This document shows, piece by piece, positions 1 to 6,557 of a stretch of DNA of 21,093 nt. The stretch covers positions 1 to 21,093 of the forward strand of contig JAZSPC010000004.1 of NCBI GenBank assembly GCA_045537285.1, given 5' to 3'. Position 1 is the stretch's first letter; each line of letters starts with the position of its first letter. Origin of the DNA: HGM13634 sp045537285 (GTDB lineage Bacteria; Bacillota; Clostridia; TANB77; CAG-508). The notes beneath the pieces are model-generated. The model saw only the letters and a program-made list of their open reading frames with translations, searched no databases and had not been told where the DNA came from. A program made the translations under genes and the position numbers.

Positions 1-60
1 CCCTGACTTATATTCATTCACAAGCTTTTGCTTAAAATTTTCTGAATAATGTTTTCCCAT
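1..60 (-). CDS. IS3-like transposase OrfA, N-terminal fragment cut by window edge
   Basis: Reading the minus strand from an ATG at 58-60 gives 20 codons, MGKHYSENFKQKLVNEYKSG, open to the window edge. A short basic Y-S-x-x-F-K-x-x-[LV]-V stretch at the very N-terminus is typical of the helix-turn-helix OrfA proteins of IS3-family insertion sequences, which bind the element ends. A ribosome binding site (AAAGGTAGG) lies about 10 bases upstream, inside the loop of a perfect hairpin. Only 20 residues are visible, so the family call rests on this short N-terminal pattern plus the hairpin, which suits a mobile element. The rest of the gene would lie to the left of the window. Another small HTH regulator is possible. 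Confidence 0.55.
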   Translation of the reverse strand, partial: MGKHYSENFKQKLVNEYKSG

Positions 61-61
61 A

Positions 62-95
62 AAAATAACACCTACCTTTCGATAAGTGTTATTTT
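62..95 (-). promoter_or_regulatory. Hairpin sequestering the transposase ribosome binding site
   Basis: A perfect 10-bp inverted repeat (AAAATAACAC at 62-71 and GTGTTATTTT at 86-95 on the plus strand) encloses a 14-base loop. On the minus strand the loop contains the AAAGGTAGG ribosome binding site of the transposase-like gene. In a transcript entering from upstream the site would sit in or against a hairpin. In a transcript starting at the local promoter most of the 5' arm would be missing. Such structures are known in IS10 and IS50, where they block expression from impinging transcripts. Its role here is inferred. Confidence 0.5.
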
Positions 96-125
96 ATCAT
101 AATACTCTTTTTTATTTGTGAACAA
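96..125 (-). promoter_or_regulatory. Possible promoter of the transposase-like gene
   Basis: On the minus strand a TTGTTC -35 (120-125) and TATGAT -10 (96-101) are separated by 18 bases. The start point would fall near 89, inside the 5' arm of the hairpin. The -35 match is weak. Confidence 0.3.
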
Positions 126-158
126 AATGGGGTTCACTTCATTACTTCCTACTTTTTT

Positions 159-296
159 CTATTCTTCCACTTTTTCAAACATATCTTTTCCAACTCCACA
201 TAGAGGACAAGTCCAATCTTCTGGAAATTCTTCAAATTTTATAGTTTCTACATTGTCATCATAAATGTATCCACATGCTAAACATCTATATTTCAT
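159..296 (-). CDS. Short rubredoxin (45 aa)
   Basis: This 45-residue protein has the two rubredoxin knuckles, C5-L-A-C8-G-Y and C30-P-L-C33-G, which bind a single Fe(SCys)4 centre. It also keeps the usual W28 before the second knuckle and the ending G-V-G-K-D-x-F-E. It is a small cytosolic electron carrier, in this setting most likely feeding electrons to the rubrerythrin encoded 14 bases upstream for peroxide reduction. Typical rubredoxins have 52-54 residues. Here the loop between the two knuckles is about 8-10 residues shorter, as in the 45-residue rubredoxin of Desulfovibrio desulfuricans. The ATG at 294-296 follows AGGAGGT with 7 bases spacing. The gene is below the size cut of many gene callers and easily missed. 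Confidence 0.93.
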   Translation of the reverse strand: MKYRCLACGYIYDDNVETIKFEEFPEDWTCPLCGVGKDMFEKVEE

Positions 297-310
297 ATAG
301 ATACCTCCTA

Positions 311-850
311 TTAATAATTCTCAGCTTTAATCTCAAAAAAAGCTTTTGCGTGAACACAAACCGGACAAACTTCTGGCGCCTTTTTACCTATTACTATATG
401 TCCACAGTTTCTGCATTTCCAAATTGTATCTCCATCTCTTGAAAATACTAATCCTTCTTCTATGTTTCCTAATAATTTTTTATATCTTTCTTCATGTTCT
501 TTTTCTATTTTTCCAACTTGTTCAAAAAGGAATGCTATATGGTCAAATCCTTCTTCTTTTGCTTCTTTGGCCATTCTGTCATACATATCTGTCCATTCAT
601 AGTTTTCACCTTCTGCTGCTGCCTTTAAGTTTTCAGCAGTTGTTGGAACTTCTCCACCATGTAATAATTTAAACCATAATTTTGCATGTTCTTTTTCGTT
701 ATCAGCTGTTTCTTGGAATATAGCAGCAATTTGCTCATATCCTTCTTTTTTTGCTTTGCTTGCAAAATATGTGTATTTATTTCTTGCTTGTGATTCTCCT
801 GCAAAAGCTTCCATTAAATTTTTTTCTGTTTTTGAACCTTTTAATTCCAT
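311..850 (-). CDS. rbr: Rubrerythrin
   Basis: Rubrerythrin reduces hydrogen peroxide to water in the cytosol of anaerobes using a non-haem diiron site and a rubredoxin-type iron. The 179 residues show the classic order: a four-helix ferritin-like domain (about 1-130), then a rubredoxin domain (about 140-177). Likely diiron ligands are E19, E52, H55, E82, E85, E116 and H119, in the motifs GESQAR, NEKEH, ENYE and IEKEH. The iron cysteines are C146, C149, C162 and C165. Length is normal. The start at 850 follows AGGAGGGT. It is the first gene of an operon with the short rubredoxin, driven by a near-consensus promoter at 895-923. PerR control is common for this gene in clostridia, but I see no clear PerR box. 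Confidence 0.97.
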   Translation of the reverse strand: MELKGSKTEKNLMEAFAGESQARNKYTYFASKAKKEGYEQIAAIFQETADNEKEHAKLWFKLLHGGEVPTTAENLKAAAEGENYEWTDMYDRMAKEAKEEGFDHIAFLFEQVGKIEKEHEERYKKLLGNIEEGLVFSRDGDTIWKCRNCGHIVIGKKAPEVCPVCVHAKAFFEIKAENY

Positions 851-894
851 AGTACCCTCCTAAATTTATTTGAATTGTATGTTTCTCGCAATTA

Positions 895-923
895 AATATA
901 TCAAAATTTATTATATGTGTCAA
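895..923 (-). promoter_or_regulatory. Sigma-A promoter of the rubrerythrin-rubredoxin operon
   Basis: On the minus strand TTGACA (918-923) and TATATT (895-900) are separated by exactly 17 bases. The -35 box begins right after the stop codon of the upstream ATPase gene. No terminator separates the ATPase from this promoter, so read-through into rbr is also possible. Confidence 0.8.
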
Positions 924-924
924 T

Positions 925-2988
925 CTATTTTAATATTCTAATTGTATTTAAAATTGTAATTAAAGTTGTTCCAACATCTGCAAATACTGCTTGCCACATA
1001 CTAGCTACGCCTAATATGCTTAGTAGTAAAACTGCAATCTTGGTACCTATTGCAAATATTAAGTTCTGTTTTATAACTCTATTTGTTTTCTTAGATATTT
1101 GTATTCCTTCTAATATTTTCAATAGTTCATCTGTCATAATAACCACATCTGATGCTTCTATTGCTGAGCTTGAACCAACACCACCCATTGATATTCCTAT
1201 ATCTGCTCTTGCAAGAACTGGGCTATCATTTATTCCATCTCCAACAAAAGCAACTTTTTTACCTTTTTTGTTATTTTCAAGTTCTTCTTCTAATTTTGTA
1301 TATTTATCTTGTGGTAACATTTCACATTTTACTTCTGTTATTCCAACTTGTTTCGCAATTTCTTCTGCAATTTCTTTCGAATCACCTGTAAACATTTTTG
1401 TAATAATTCCAAGTTTATTTAGACTTACAATTGTTTGTTTTGCATCTAGTTTTAATTCATCTAATAAAACTATACTTCCTACTACTTCTCCTTCTATATT
1501 TAAATATAGATTTGTTCCAGTATTTTCTTTCCTTCCCTTACTTCCTGCAAAGCTTTTATTTCCTATTTTTATATATTTTCCTTCTAATTTATATTCAATT
1601 CCTTTTCCTGCAATCTCTTTATATTCTTCTATTCCACTTTCATCTATTTCTTTTCCATATTTTTTAATTATAGATTTTGCAATTGGATGGTTTGAAAAAC
1701 TTTCACCTTTGGCAAAATATTCTAGTATATCGTCTTCGGAATAATTACTATTTAAAGATATTATCTTACTTACATTAAAATTTCCTGTTGTAATTGTACC
1801 TGTTTTATCAAATATTATTTTATTAATATCTTTTAGTCCATCTAAATAGTCGCTTCCTTTTACTAGAATTCCAGATTTAGATGACTTACCTATTCCACTA
1901 AAATAGCTAAGTGGAACTGATATCGCGATAGAACATGGGCATGATATTACCAAAAAAGTTAGTGCTTTATATACACTTTGCGAATATGTTACATTGTTAA
2001 ATATTAGAGGCATAAACACTGCAACTAGTATTGCTAGTATAAATACTGTTGGAGTATATACTCTTGCCATTTTACTTACCATTGTTTCTGTTTTGGCTTT
2101 CTTATCTGTTGCATTTTCTACTAAATTTAATATTTGGCTAACCGTACTATCTTCGTATGTTTTTTCTACTCTTACTTCTATTAGACCATCATTATTTATT
2201 CCACCAGATAAAACTTTGTCGCCCATTTTTACAGATATCAATCTACTTTCACCTGTTAGTGCAGAATTATTGATACTTGCTGTTCCATTTATTACTTCTC
2301 CATCTAATGGTATTTTTTCTCCTGATTTTACAACAATAATATCTCCTACTTTAACATGTTCTGGTAAAATTTGTTTTACATCTTCTTCAATTTTAATATT
2401 TGCATACTGTGGTTTAATATCCATTAGACTTGATATAGATTTACGTGTCTTGTTTACCGCTCTTGCTTCTAATATCTTTCCTATCTCATATAGGGTAATA
2501 ACCATTATTCCTTCCATAGTTTGGCCTACTAAGCAAGCACCAACAACAGATATTATTATCAATGAATTTTCATCTAATATTTTATTTTTTAATTGTTTGA
2601 ATGCTTTTTTTAAGGTTTTTATTGTTAAAACTATAACTGATATTATGGTTAGTATTATTAATAGCAACTCTTGTAATTTTAGCATTGCGCCAGTCAAATA
2701 TATTAATATACCAACTATTAATCTTATTATATCTTTATTATCTCTTTGGACTTCTTGTATATCTTTTTCATTATTTGAAACTAATTTTATATCTGGTTCT
2801 ATACTCTTTACAATTTTTTCAATTTCTTCTTCTACACCTTTTTCTTTATCTGTTTTAAATAATAATGTAAGTGTAGAAAAATTAACTATAACATTTTTAT
2901 ATTCTTCTGTACTTGCCACTTTTTCTTCAATTTTTTTTGCACAATTAGGACAATGTAATCCTCGCAATATAAATCTATAACTTTTCAA
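925..2988 (-). CDS. P1B-type heavy-metal ATPase, Zn/Cd/Pb class (CadA/ZntA-like)
   Basis: An inner-membrane efflux ATPase that exports soft divalent metals. One N-terminal heavy-metal-associated domain carries C13-P-N-C16. The order that follows is membrane helices (about 86-165), actuator TGES at 245-248, and the transmembrane metal motif C350-P-C352. Then come the phosphorylation motif D394-KTGT, the nucleotide-domain HP at 434-435, and the hinge GDGINDSP at 583-590. The last helix contains D671 in FADVGTT, the conserved aspartate of the Zn/Cd/Pb subgroup (P1B-2); copper pumps lack it. At 687 residues it is of normal length. The start is TTG (2986-2988) with GAGGT 7 bases upstream, and no in-frame ATG lies nearby. 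It has its own promoter at 3028-3056; no ArsR/CadC operator is recognisable. Confidence 0.95.
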   Translation of the reverse strand: MKSYRFILRGLHCPNCAKKIEEKVASTEEYKNVIVNFSTLTLLFKTDKEKGVEEEIEKIVKSIEPDIKLVSNNEKDIQEVQRDNKDIIRLIVGILIYLTGAMLKLQELLLIILTIISVIVLTIKTLKKAFKQLKNKILDENSLIIISVVGACLVGQTMEGIMVITLYEIGKILEARAVNKTRKSISSLMDIKPQYANIKIEEDVKQILPEHVKVGDIIVVKSGEKIPLDGEVINGTASINNSALTGESRLISVKMGDKVLSGGINNDGLIEVRVEKTYEDSTVSQILNLVENATDKKAKTETMVSKMARVYTPTVFILAILVAVFMPLIFNNVTYSQSVYKALTFLVISCPCSIAISVPLSYFSGIGKSSKSGILVKGSDYLDGLKDINKIIFDKTGTITTGNFNVSKIISLNSNYSEDDILEYFAKGESFSNHPIAKSIIKKYGKEIDESGIEEYKEIAGKGIEYKLEGKYIKIGNKSFAGSKGRKENTGTNLYLNIEGEVVGSIVLLDELKLDAKQTIVSLNKLGIITKMFTGDSKEIAEEIAKQVGITEVKCEMLPQDKYTKLEEELENNKKGKKVAFVGDGINDSPVLARADIGISMGGVGSSSAIEASDVVIMTDELLKILEGIQISKKTNRVIKQNLIFAIGTKIAVLLLSILGVASMWQAVFADVGTTLITILNTIRILK

Positions 2989-3027
2989 TACAGCTACCTC
3001 TTCTTTACTTTTAGTATTCTAATTAAT

Positions 3028-3056
3028 AATATATTCAATTTAAGTTATAAAGTCAA
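3028..3056 (-). promoter_or_regulatory. Sigma-A promoter of the heavy-metal ATPase gene
   Basis: On the minus strand TTGACT (3051-3056) and TATATT (3028-3033) are 17 bases apart. The predicted start is about 35 bases before the TTG start codon. Confidence 0.7.
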
Positions 3057-3060
3057 TTAA

Positions 3061-3090
3061 AAAGAAAGAATTTTTTCCAATTCTTTCTTT
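3061..3090 (-). terminator. Rho-independent terminator after the 148-aa gene
   Basis: A perfect 12-bp stem (AAAGAAAGAATT / AATTCTTTCTTT) has a 6-base loop and is followed by TTAATT on the minus strand. It lies just past the stop codon at 3098. The stem is AT-rich, so termination may be partial. The ATPase promoter starts immediately after it. Confidence 0.65.
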
Positions 3091-3097
3091 TAATATT

Positions 3098-3544
3098 TTA
3101 TTCCCTATTAAATATTTTCTTTATAAATTGTATCACTTTATCATACCACTTATCTTCTTCATATTTTTGAGGAACACTACTTATATTTTTCTCTTCTCTT
3201 TTAAATAAATTGTCTGCACTATATCTCTCCATCAACATTTTTTGGTATTTGATTTCGTTTTCATTGTATTTATTTAACAAATATTTTTTATGTTCTTCAT
3301 CTTCGCACCAATAATTATAGTTAAGCATGGCTAAAATATTAATAGTAATTTCGCTTAGCTCTTGTTCACTAAACGGTATACTTTGGTCTAATTCAAATTT
3401 ATATTGTTTTGAAGCATTATCATAAAAAAACTTTCTTAATTTTACTGGTATTTTTTCTACATATTTAAAATCCATATATTTTAATACTTCTAGCACTTCA
3501 ACATATGCTTCTTTATGTTTTCTATTTGTCAGTTCCCCTATCAT
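3098..3544 (-). CDS. Protein of unknown function, 148 aa
   Basis: I do not recognise a named family. The soluble protein is predicted largely helical. It has an N-terminal E-V-L-x2-L-K-Y-M segment (16-24), a K-I-P-V-K-L motif (31-36), and a distinctive NYWCEDEEHKKYLL stretch at 77-90. It ends in an amphipathic, basic tail (WYDKVIQFIKKIFNRE). No signal peptide or membrane span is visible. Its ATG lies inside the 3' end of the upstream 387-aa gene (23-base overlap), with AGAGGT 8 bases ahead of it. The two are therefore probably translationally coupled and may act together. A terminator follows at 3061-3090. Confidence 0.8.
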   Translation of the reverse strand: MIGELTNRKHKEAYVEVLEVLKYMDFKYVEKIPVKLRKFFYDNASKQYKFELDQSIPFSEQELSEITINILAMLNYNYWCEDEEHKKYLLNKYNENEIKYQKMLMERYSADNLFKREEKNISSVPQKYEEDKWYDKVIQFIKKIFNRE

Positions 3545-4685
3545 GATCTGATACCTCTTTCTTTTCTTCTTTTGTTTGGCTAATATATTCTTCCCTTATT
3601 TCTTTGGTTACTACATTTATTTCAGATATTCTAGCATTACTTGCTTTTTCTTCTATCTGTTTTGGTGTAACTTCTAAACTATTGCTTTCACCTTTTACCT
3701 TTTCTGTTTTTTCTTTTTCTTGTGCAGCTAAATATAATGTTTCATATTTTTCTAATTCAGTTCTATATCTTTCATCCATATTTTTGCACATTTGTAAAGC
3801 TAAGTGTGCATATCTTGGCTTCTTTTCTTCTGGCAATTCTCTAAATCTTTTAATTGCCTTCTGAACATAATATAATTCTTTTTCCTTTTTTATTACTTCT
3901 TCATCTGTTGCTTTACTTTCTTCTTTTATATTCTTTCTAGTCTCTTCAACCTCTTCTACTGCATCAGCTATAAAATGTGATTCTAATGATTCTCTTGCAC
4001 CTTCTAATGCTTCTCTACTAAATTCATCTGTATTTAAGACTACATAATTTATTACTTCTTTATTTTCCATAGAAGTTTCTTTTATAAATTCATAACTATT
4101 TTTCAAACTCTCGTCTGCATATTTTAATGAATTAGAATCTTCTTTTACTGCTTCTCTCATAAATTCAATATTACTTGCAAGATCAGGGTTATCTTGAATA
4201 ACTTCTGATATATTACATTGTTCAATAACATTACTTATAGCTTCTTTATTACCTGTTTCGCAAAGATCTTCTATAAATTCGCCATTACTTTTTAAATCTT
4301 CTGAAATGTATAATGTAATGTCTGGATTAATTTTTGCAAAGTGTAGTACTAGTGTTGGATTATCTGTAATAACTGTATCTTCTAATACTTCTGGTTCATT
4401 TATAACAATCTCTGTTGCTATCGTTAAATCGTTTTTTTGCAATTCTTCTCCATAATATTTGAATACTTCATAAGTACCAAACTCGCTATTTTTAACTGCA
4501 AATAGTATTGGCTCCATAAAGTATCTATTATTTCTATCTTCTAGATTTATTTCATTTAAAAAATTGAAATCTCCACTTTGTATTTTTTGTAATAAGTTGT
4601 CTGAATATATTCTTTGTCCTTCTTCATTAACTACCTTATACAAATCTTGTATACTTACTATTCTAGAATCTTCAAAATATTTCAT
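3522..4685 (-). CDS. DUF4116-like repeat protein with C-terminal coiled coil, 387 aa
   Basis: Function unknown. The middle part (about residues 55-205) contains degenerate repeats such as NIEFMREAVKEDSNSLKYADESLKNSYEFIKE. These resemble the DUF4116 pattern (x-E-F-V-x-x-A-V-x2-N-x2-A-L-x-Y-A-S-x2-L-K-x-D). That pattern is known from repetitive proteins of unknown role; the resemblance is judged by eye. The C-terminal third (about 245-375) is highly charged and heptad-rich, probably a coiled coil. No signal peptide is seen. I choose the ATG at 4683-4685 because GAGGTG is 6 bases upstream; the GTG three codons earlier lies inside that ribosome binding site. It overlaps the next gene by 23 bases, so the two form an operon. 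Confidence 0.82.
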   Translation of the reverse strand: MKYFEDSRIVSIQDLYKVVNEEGQRIYSDNLLQKIQSGDFNFLNEINLEDRNNRYFMEPILFAVKNSEFGTYEVFKYYGEELQKNDLTIATEIVINEPEVLEDTVITDNPTLVLHFAKINPDITLYISEDLKSNGEFIEDLCETGNKEAISNVIEQCNISEVIQDNPDLASNIEFMREAVKEDSNSLKYADESLKNSYEFIKETSMENKEVINYVVLNTDEFSREALEGARESLESHFIADAVEEVEETRKNIKEESKATDEEVIKKEKELYYVQKAIKRFRELPEEKKPRYAHLALQMCKNMDERYRTELEKYETLYLAAQEKEKTEKVKGESNSLEVTPKQIEEKASNARISEINVVTKEIREEYISQTKEEKKEVSDHDRGTDK

Positions 4686-4703
4686 TCGTAACACCTCAAT
4701 TAT

Positions 4704-4732
4704 ATTATATAATATCTTTGTTTTTTATACAA
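4704..4732 (-). promoter_or_regulatory. Possible promoter of the DUF4116-like gene
   Basis: On the minus strand TTGTAT (4727-4732) and a perfect TATAAT (4704-4709) are 17 bases apart. The predicted start would fall right at the ribosome binding site, an unusually short leader, so the call is tentative. Confidence 0.45.
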
Positions 4733-4763
4733 GATTATTTGCAAAAATTAGTACATAAACGAC

Positions 4764-4798
4764 AAAATACCAAATATGCTTTTCATATTTGGTATTTT
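4764..4798 (-). terminator. Rho-independent terminator after the LOG-family gene
   Basis: A perfect 15-bp stem (AAAATACCAAATATG / CATATTTGGTATTTT) with a 5-base loop lies 4 bases past the stop codon at 4802. The minus-strand continuation is T-rich (TTTTGTCGTTT). Confidence 0.8.
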
Positions 4799-4801
4799 AT
4801 A

Positions 4802-5383
4802 TTATCTTATTTTCACTTTACTTAAATCTATATCTGTTGGATCATAGTTTTCTAAATAATCTAATGCATCTTCAACATTATCTACAACTTTATATAATTC
4901 TACACAGTCTGTTGTGATGAATTTTTTATCTATTGATACCTCCATCATTTTTAGCATATTATCATAGTAACCATCAATGTTTAATATTACTATTGCTTTA
5001 TTATGTCTTCCTAATTGTTTTAGTGTTAGTATCTCAAAGAACTCATCAAATGTACCTATTCCACCTGGTGAAACAATAAATGCATCTGAACTTTCATCCA
5101 AAAGTCTTTTTCTCTCTCTCATTGTTTCTGTATAAATCATTTCTGTGCAATATTCAAAAGATACTTCTGGATTGTTTTCTTCAAAAAATTTTGGTACTAT
5201 TCCTAATATATATCCACCTTTTTCATGAACTCCTCTTGCAGGCGCTCCCATCATTCCGCTTCTTCCAGCACCAAAAACTAGTCCGTGTCCACGCTCTACC
5301 ATTTTTCTTCCTAAATCTTCCCCAACTTCAATAAAGCTTCTATCAATTAAGCTACTAGCTGCTCCATATACACATATTTTCAT
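4802..5383 (-). CDS. LOG-family (TIGR00730) Rossmann-fold protein, likely nucleoside-5'-monophosphate phosphoribohydrolase
   Basis: Members of this cytosolic family cleave the N-glycosidic bond of nucleotide monophosphates such as AMP or cytokinin nucleotides. The 193 residues show the family signatures: GAGRSGMMG at 38-46, TMRERK at 87-92 (the MHERK-like catalytic segment), and PGGIGTFDE at 106-114 (the PGGxGTxxE motif). Length fits the short bacterial members (YvdD-like). The physiological substrate in bacteria is unsettled and the older label lysine decarboxylase is wrong for this fold. The ATG at 5381-5383 has AAAGGAT 8 bases upstream. It stands as a single gene between its own promoter (5430-5458) and terminator (4764-4798). 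Confidence 0.93.
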   Translation of the reverse strand: MKICVYGAASSLIDRSFIEVGEDLGRKMVERGHGLVFGAGRSGMMGAPARGVHEKGGYILGIVPKFFEENNPEVSFEYCTEMIYTETMRERKRLLDESSDAFIVSPGGIGTFDEFFEILTLKQLGRHNKAIVILNIDGYYDNMLKMMEVSIDKKFITTDCVELYKVVDNVEDALDYLENYDPTDIDLSKVKIR

Positions 5384-5429
5384 ATTATTTCATCCTTTCT
5401 TTTTGCTTTTGTTAAATGCTAACTATTGC

Positions 5430-5458
5430 ATTATAACATTAAGAATTATATTATGCAA
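5430..5458 (-). promoter_or_regulatory. Sigma-A promoter of the LOG-family gene
   Basis: On the minus strand TTGCAT (5453-5458) and TATAAT (5430-5435) are 17 bases apart, giving a leader of about 40 bases. I see no convincing terminator between the Nudix stop (5487) and this promoter, so read-through is possible. Confidence 0.75.
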
Positions 5459-5486
5459 GTTATTATTTTATGATAATTTTTATCTA

Positions 5487-5882
5487 CTATTTTTGTAAAT
5501 CTTTTTTTAGCCTTAATAATATTTCTTTTGAAGTATTATAGGTTATCTTCTCTACTGCATCATCTAATTTAAACCACTTAACTTCACTAACTTCTTCTAA
5601 TTGTGCATTTCTTTTATCATTAATATTTTTTGCTAGAAAATATACAACTTCTTTCATTACATCTTCTTGTGGACTATACTCAGTTGTGTATCTATAATTT
5701 TCATTCACTTCAACATCAATATTAGTTTCTTCTTTAACTTCTCTTATTGCAGTTTCAACTTCTGTTTCGCCTTCTTCAACATGGCCTTTTGGAAAATCCC
5801 AATGACCTTTATTATGGTGAACTAGTAAAACCTCTTTTTTATCATTTATTATTATACATCCACATGATTTTTCTTGTTTCAT
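5487..5882 (-). CDS. Nudix hydrolase, diadenosine-tetraphosphatase-like
   Basis: Nudix enzymes hydrolyse nucleoside diphosphates linked to another moiety. The Nudix box is complete at 33-55: G33, E39, R47-E48 and E51-E52 all match the Gx5Ex7REUxEExGU pattern except that the late glycine is N54. WDFPKGHVEEGE just ahead of the box resembles MutT/Ap4A-hydrolase types, so an Ap4A-like dinucleotide substrate is plausible but not shown. The 131-residue length is normal. The ATG at 5880-5882 follows AGGAGG by only 4-5 bases. That site overlaps the stop codon of the upstream HD-domain gene, so translation is probably coupled. It is the second gene of the HD-Nudix operon. Confidence 0.92.
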   Translation of the reverse strand: MKQEKSCGCIIINDKKEVLLVHHNKGHWDFPKGHVEEGETEVETAIREVKEETNIDVEVNENYRYTTEYSPQEDVMKEVVYFLAKNINDKRNAQLEEVSEVKWFKLDDAVEKITYNTSKEILLRLKKDLQK

Positions 5883-5890
5883 ATTTCCTC

Positions 5891-6445
5891 CTATATATCA
5901 AACAAATATGTTGCTTCTAAATCTGCTTCAAACAGCATTAAAGCTAATGGATATTTACTAAAAGCTATGCTCATTGTACCATATAGCTCTTTGGGTTCTG
6001 ATAGTCCCATATGCCACCTTATTGCATATTTTTCTTCTACTGTAAGTTTCATGTATTCCGTAATCATCATTACAGATTTTTCACCATGTCCATATGGTAT
6101 TGTATCCTCTACTGTATAATATGGAACTTTTTCCCATACTCCTAATTCATTTTTTGCATTTCTATAATCTACTTTATAGAAATTTACTTTGCATATATCA
6201 TGTAATAATGCGACTATTTTTATAGTGTCTTCTGAAACATTTATTGGAACTGGTGCATTTTTTATCTTTTCTTTTAATATTTCATAAACCTTCATACTAT
6301 GTTGTAATAATCCGCCCTCAAAATCCCCATGGAATCTTGTACTCGCAGGTGCTTTAAAAAAATCTGTACTCTCTATAAATTTTATTAAATCTTCGACTCC
6401 TTCTCTTTGCACACTTTTTAATAAATCTAAAAATTGTTCTTTCAT
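5891..6445 (-). CDS. HD-domain phosphohydrolase
   Basis: A soluble metal-dependent phosphohydrolase of the HD superfamily. In 184-residue numbering the likely metal ligands are H49 (GGLLQHS), H82-D83 (LLHDICK), H120 (YGHGEKS), H145 (IRWHMG) and D175 (EADLEA). The spacing is normal for single-domain HD proteins common in Firmicutes. The substrate, probably a nucleotide, cannot be told from sequence. An ATG four codons upstream (6455-6457) has no ribosome binding site, while the ATG at 6443-6445 has GGAG 6 bases upstream, so I use the latter. It is first in an operon with the Nudix hydrolase, whose ribosome binding site overlaps this stop codon. Confidence 0.9.
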   Translation of the reverse strand: MKEQFLDLLKSVQREGVEDLIKFIESTDFFKAPASTRFHGDFEGGLLQHSMKVYEILKEKIKNAPVPINVSEDTIKIVALLHDICKVNFYKVDYRNAKNELGVWEKVPYYTVEDTIPYGHGEKSVMMITEYMKLTVEEKYAIRWHMGLSEPKELYGTMSIAFSKYPLALMLFEADLEATYLFDI

Positions 6446-6486
6446 ATTCTGCTCCATTTCTTATTATATATTCTTTATCATCACAA

Positions 6487-6516
6487 ATTATATTACAACT
6501 ATTAATGTTTAGTCAA
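6487..6516 (-). promoter_or_regulatory. Sigma-A promoter of the HD-Nudix operon
   Basis: On the minus strand TTGACT (6511-6516) and TATAAT (6487-6492) are 18 bases apart. The -35 lies immediately downstream of the T-tract of the preceding terminator. Confidence 0.75.
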
Positions 6517-6522
6517 ATAAAA

Positions 6523-6549
6523 AGTGAAAGTAATATTTTTACTTCCACT
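6523..6549 (-). terminator. Rho-independent terminator after the 875-aa gene
   Basis: On the minus strand AGTGGAAGTAA pairs with TTACTTTCACT (11 bp, one G-U pair) around a 5-base loop, followed by TTTTTATTT. It begins 8 bases past the stop codon at 6558. Confidence 0.8.
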
Positions 6550-6557
6550 CTTTTCTG

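Noticed and set aside
117..136. GTGAAC...GTTCAC as the terminal repeat of the insertion sequence
   Set aside because: The 6-bp dyad near the expected end is suggestive, but without the other end of the element or a target duplication it cannot be assigned.
917..2980. Long plus-strand open frames opposite the P-type ATPase (917-1744 and 1994-2980)
   Set aside because: They are the antisense of a well-supported gene. They consist of low-complexity Ser/Ile/Phe/Leu-rich residues and have no ribosome binding site or family motif.
4686..4694. GTG at 4694 as start of the DUF4116-like gene
   Set aside because: This GTG is part of the GAGGTG ribosome binding site that serves the ATG at 4683-4685, so the longer start is unlikely.
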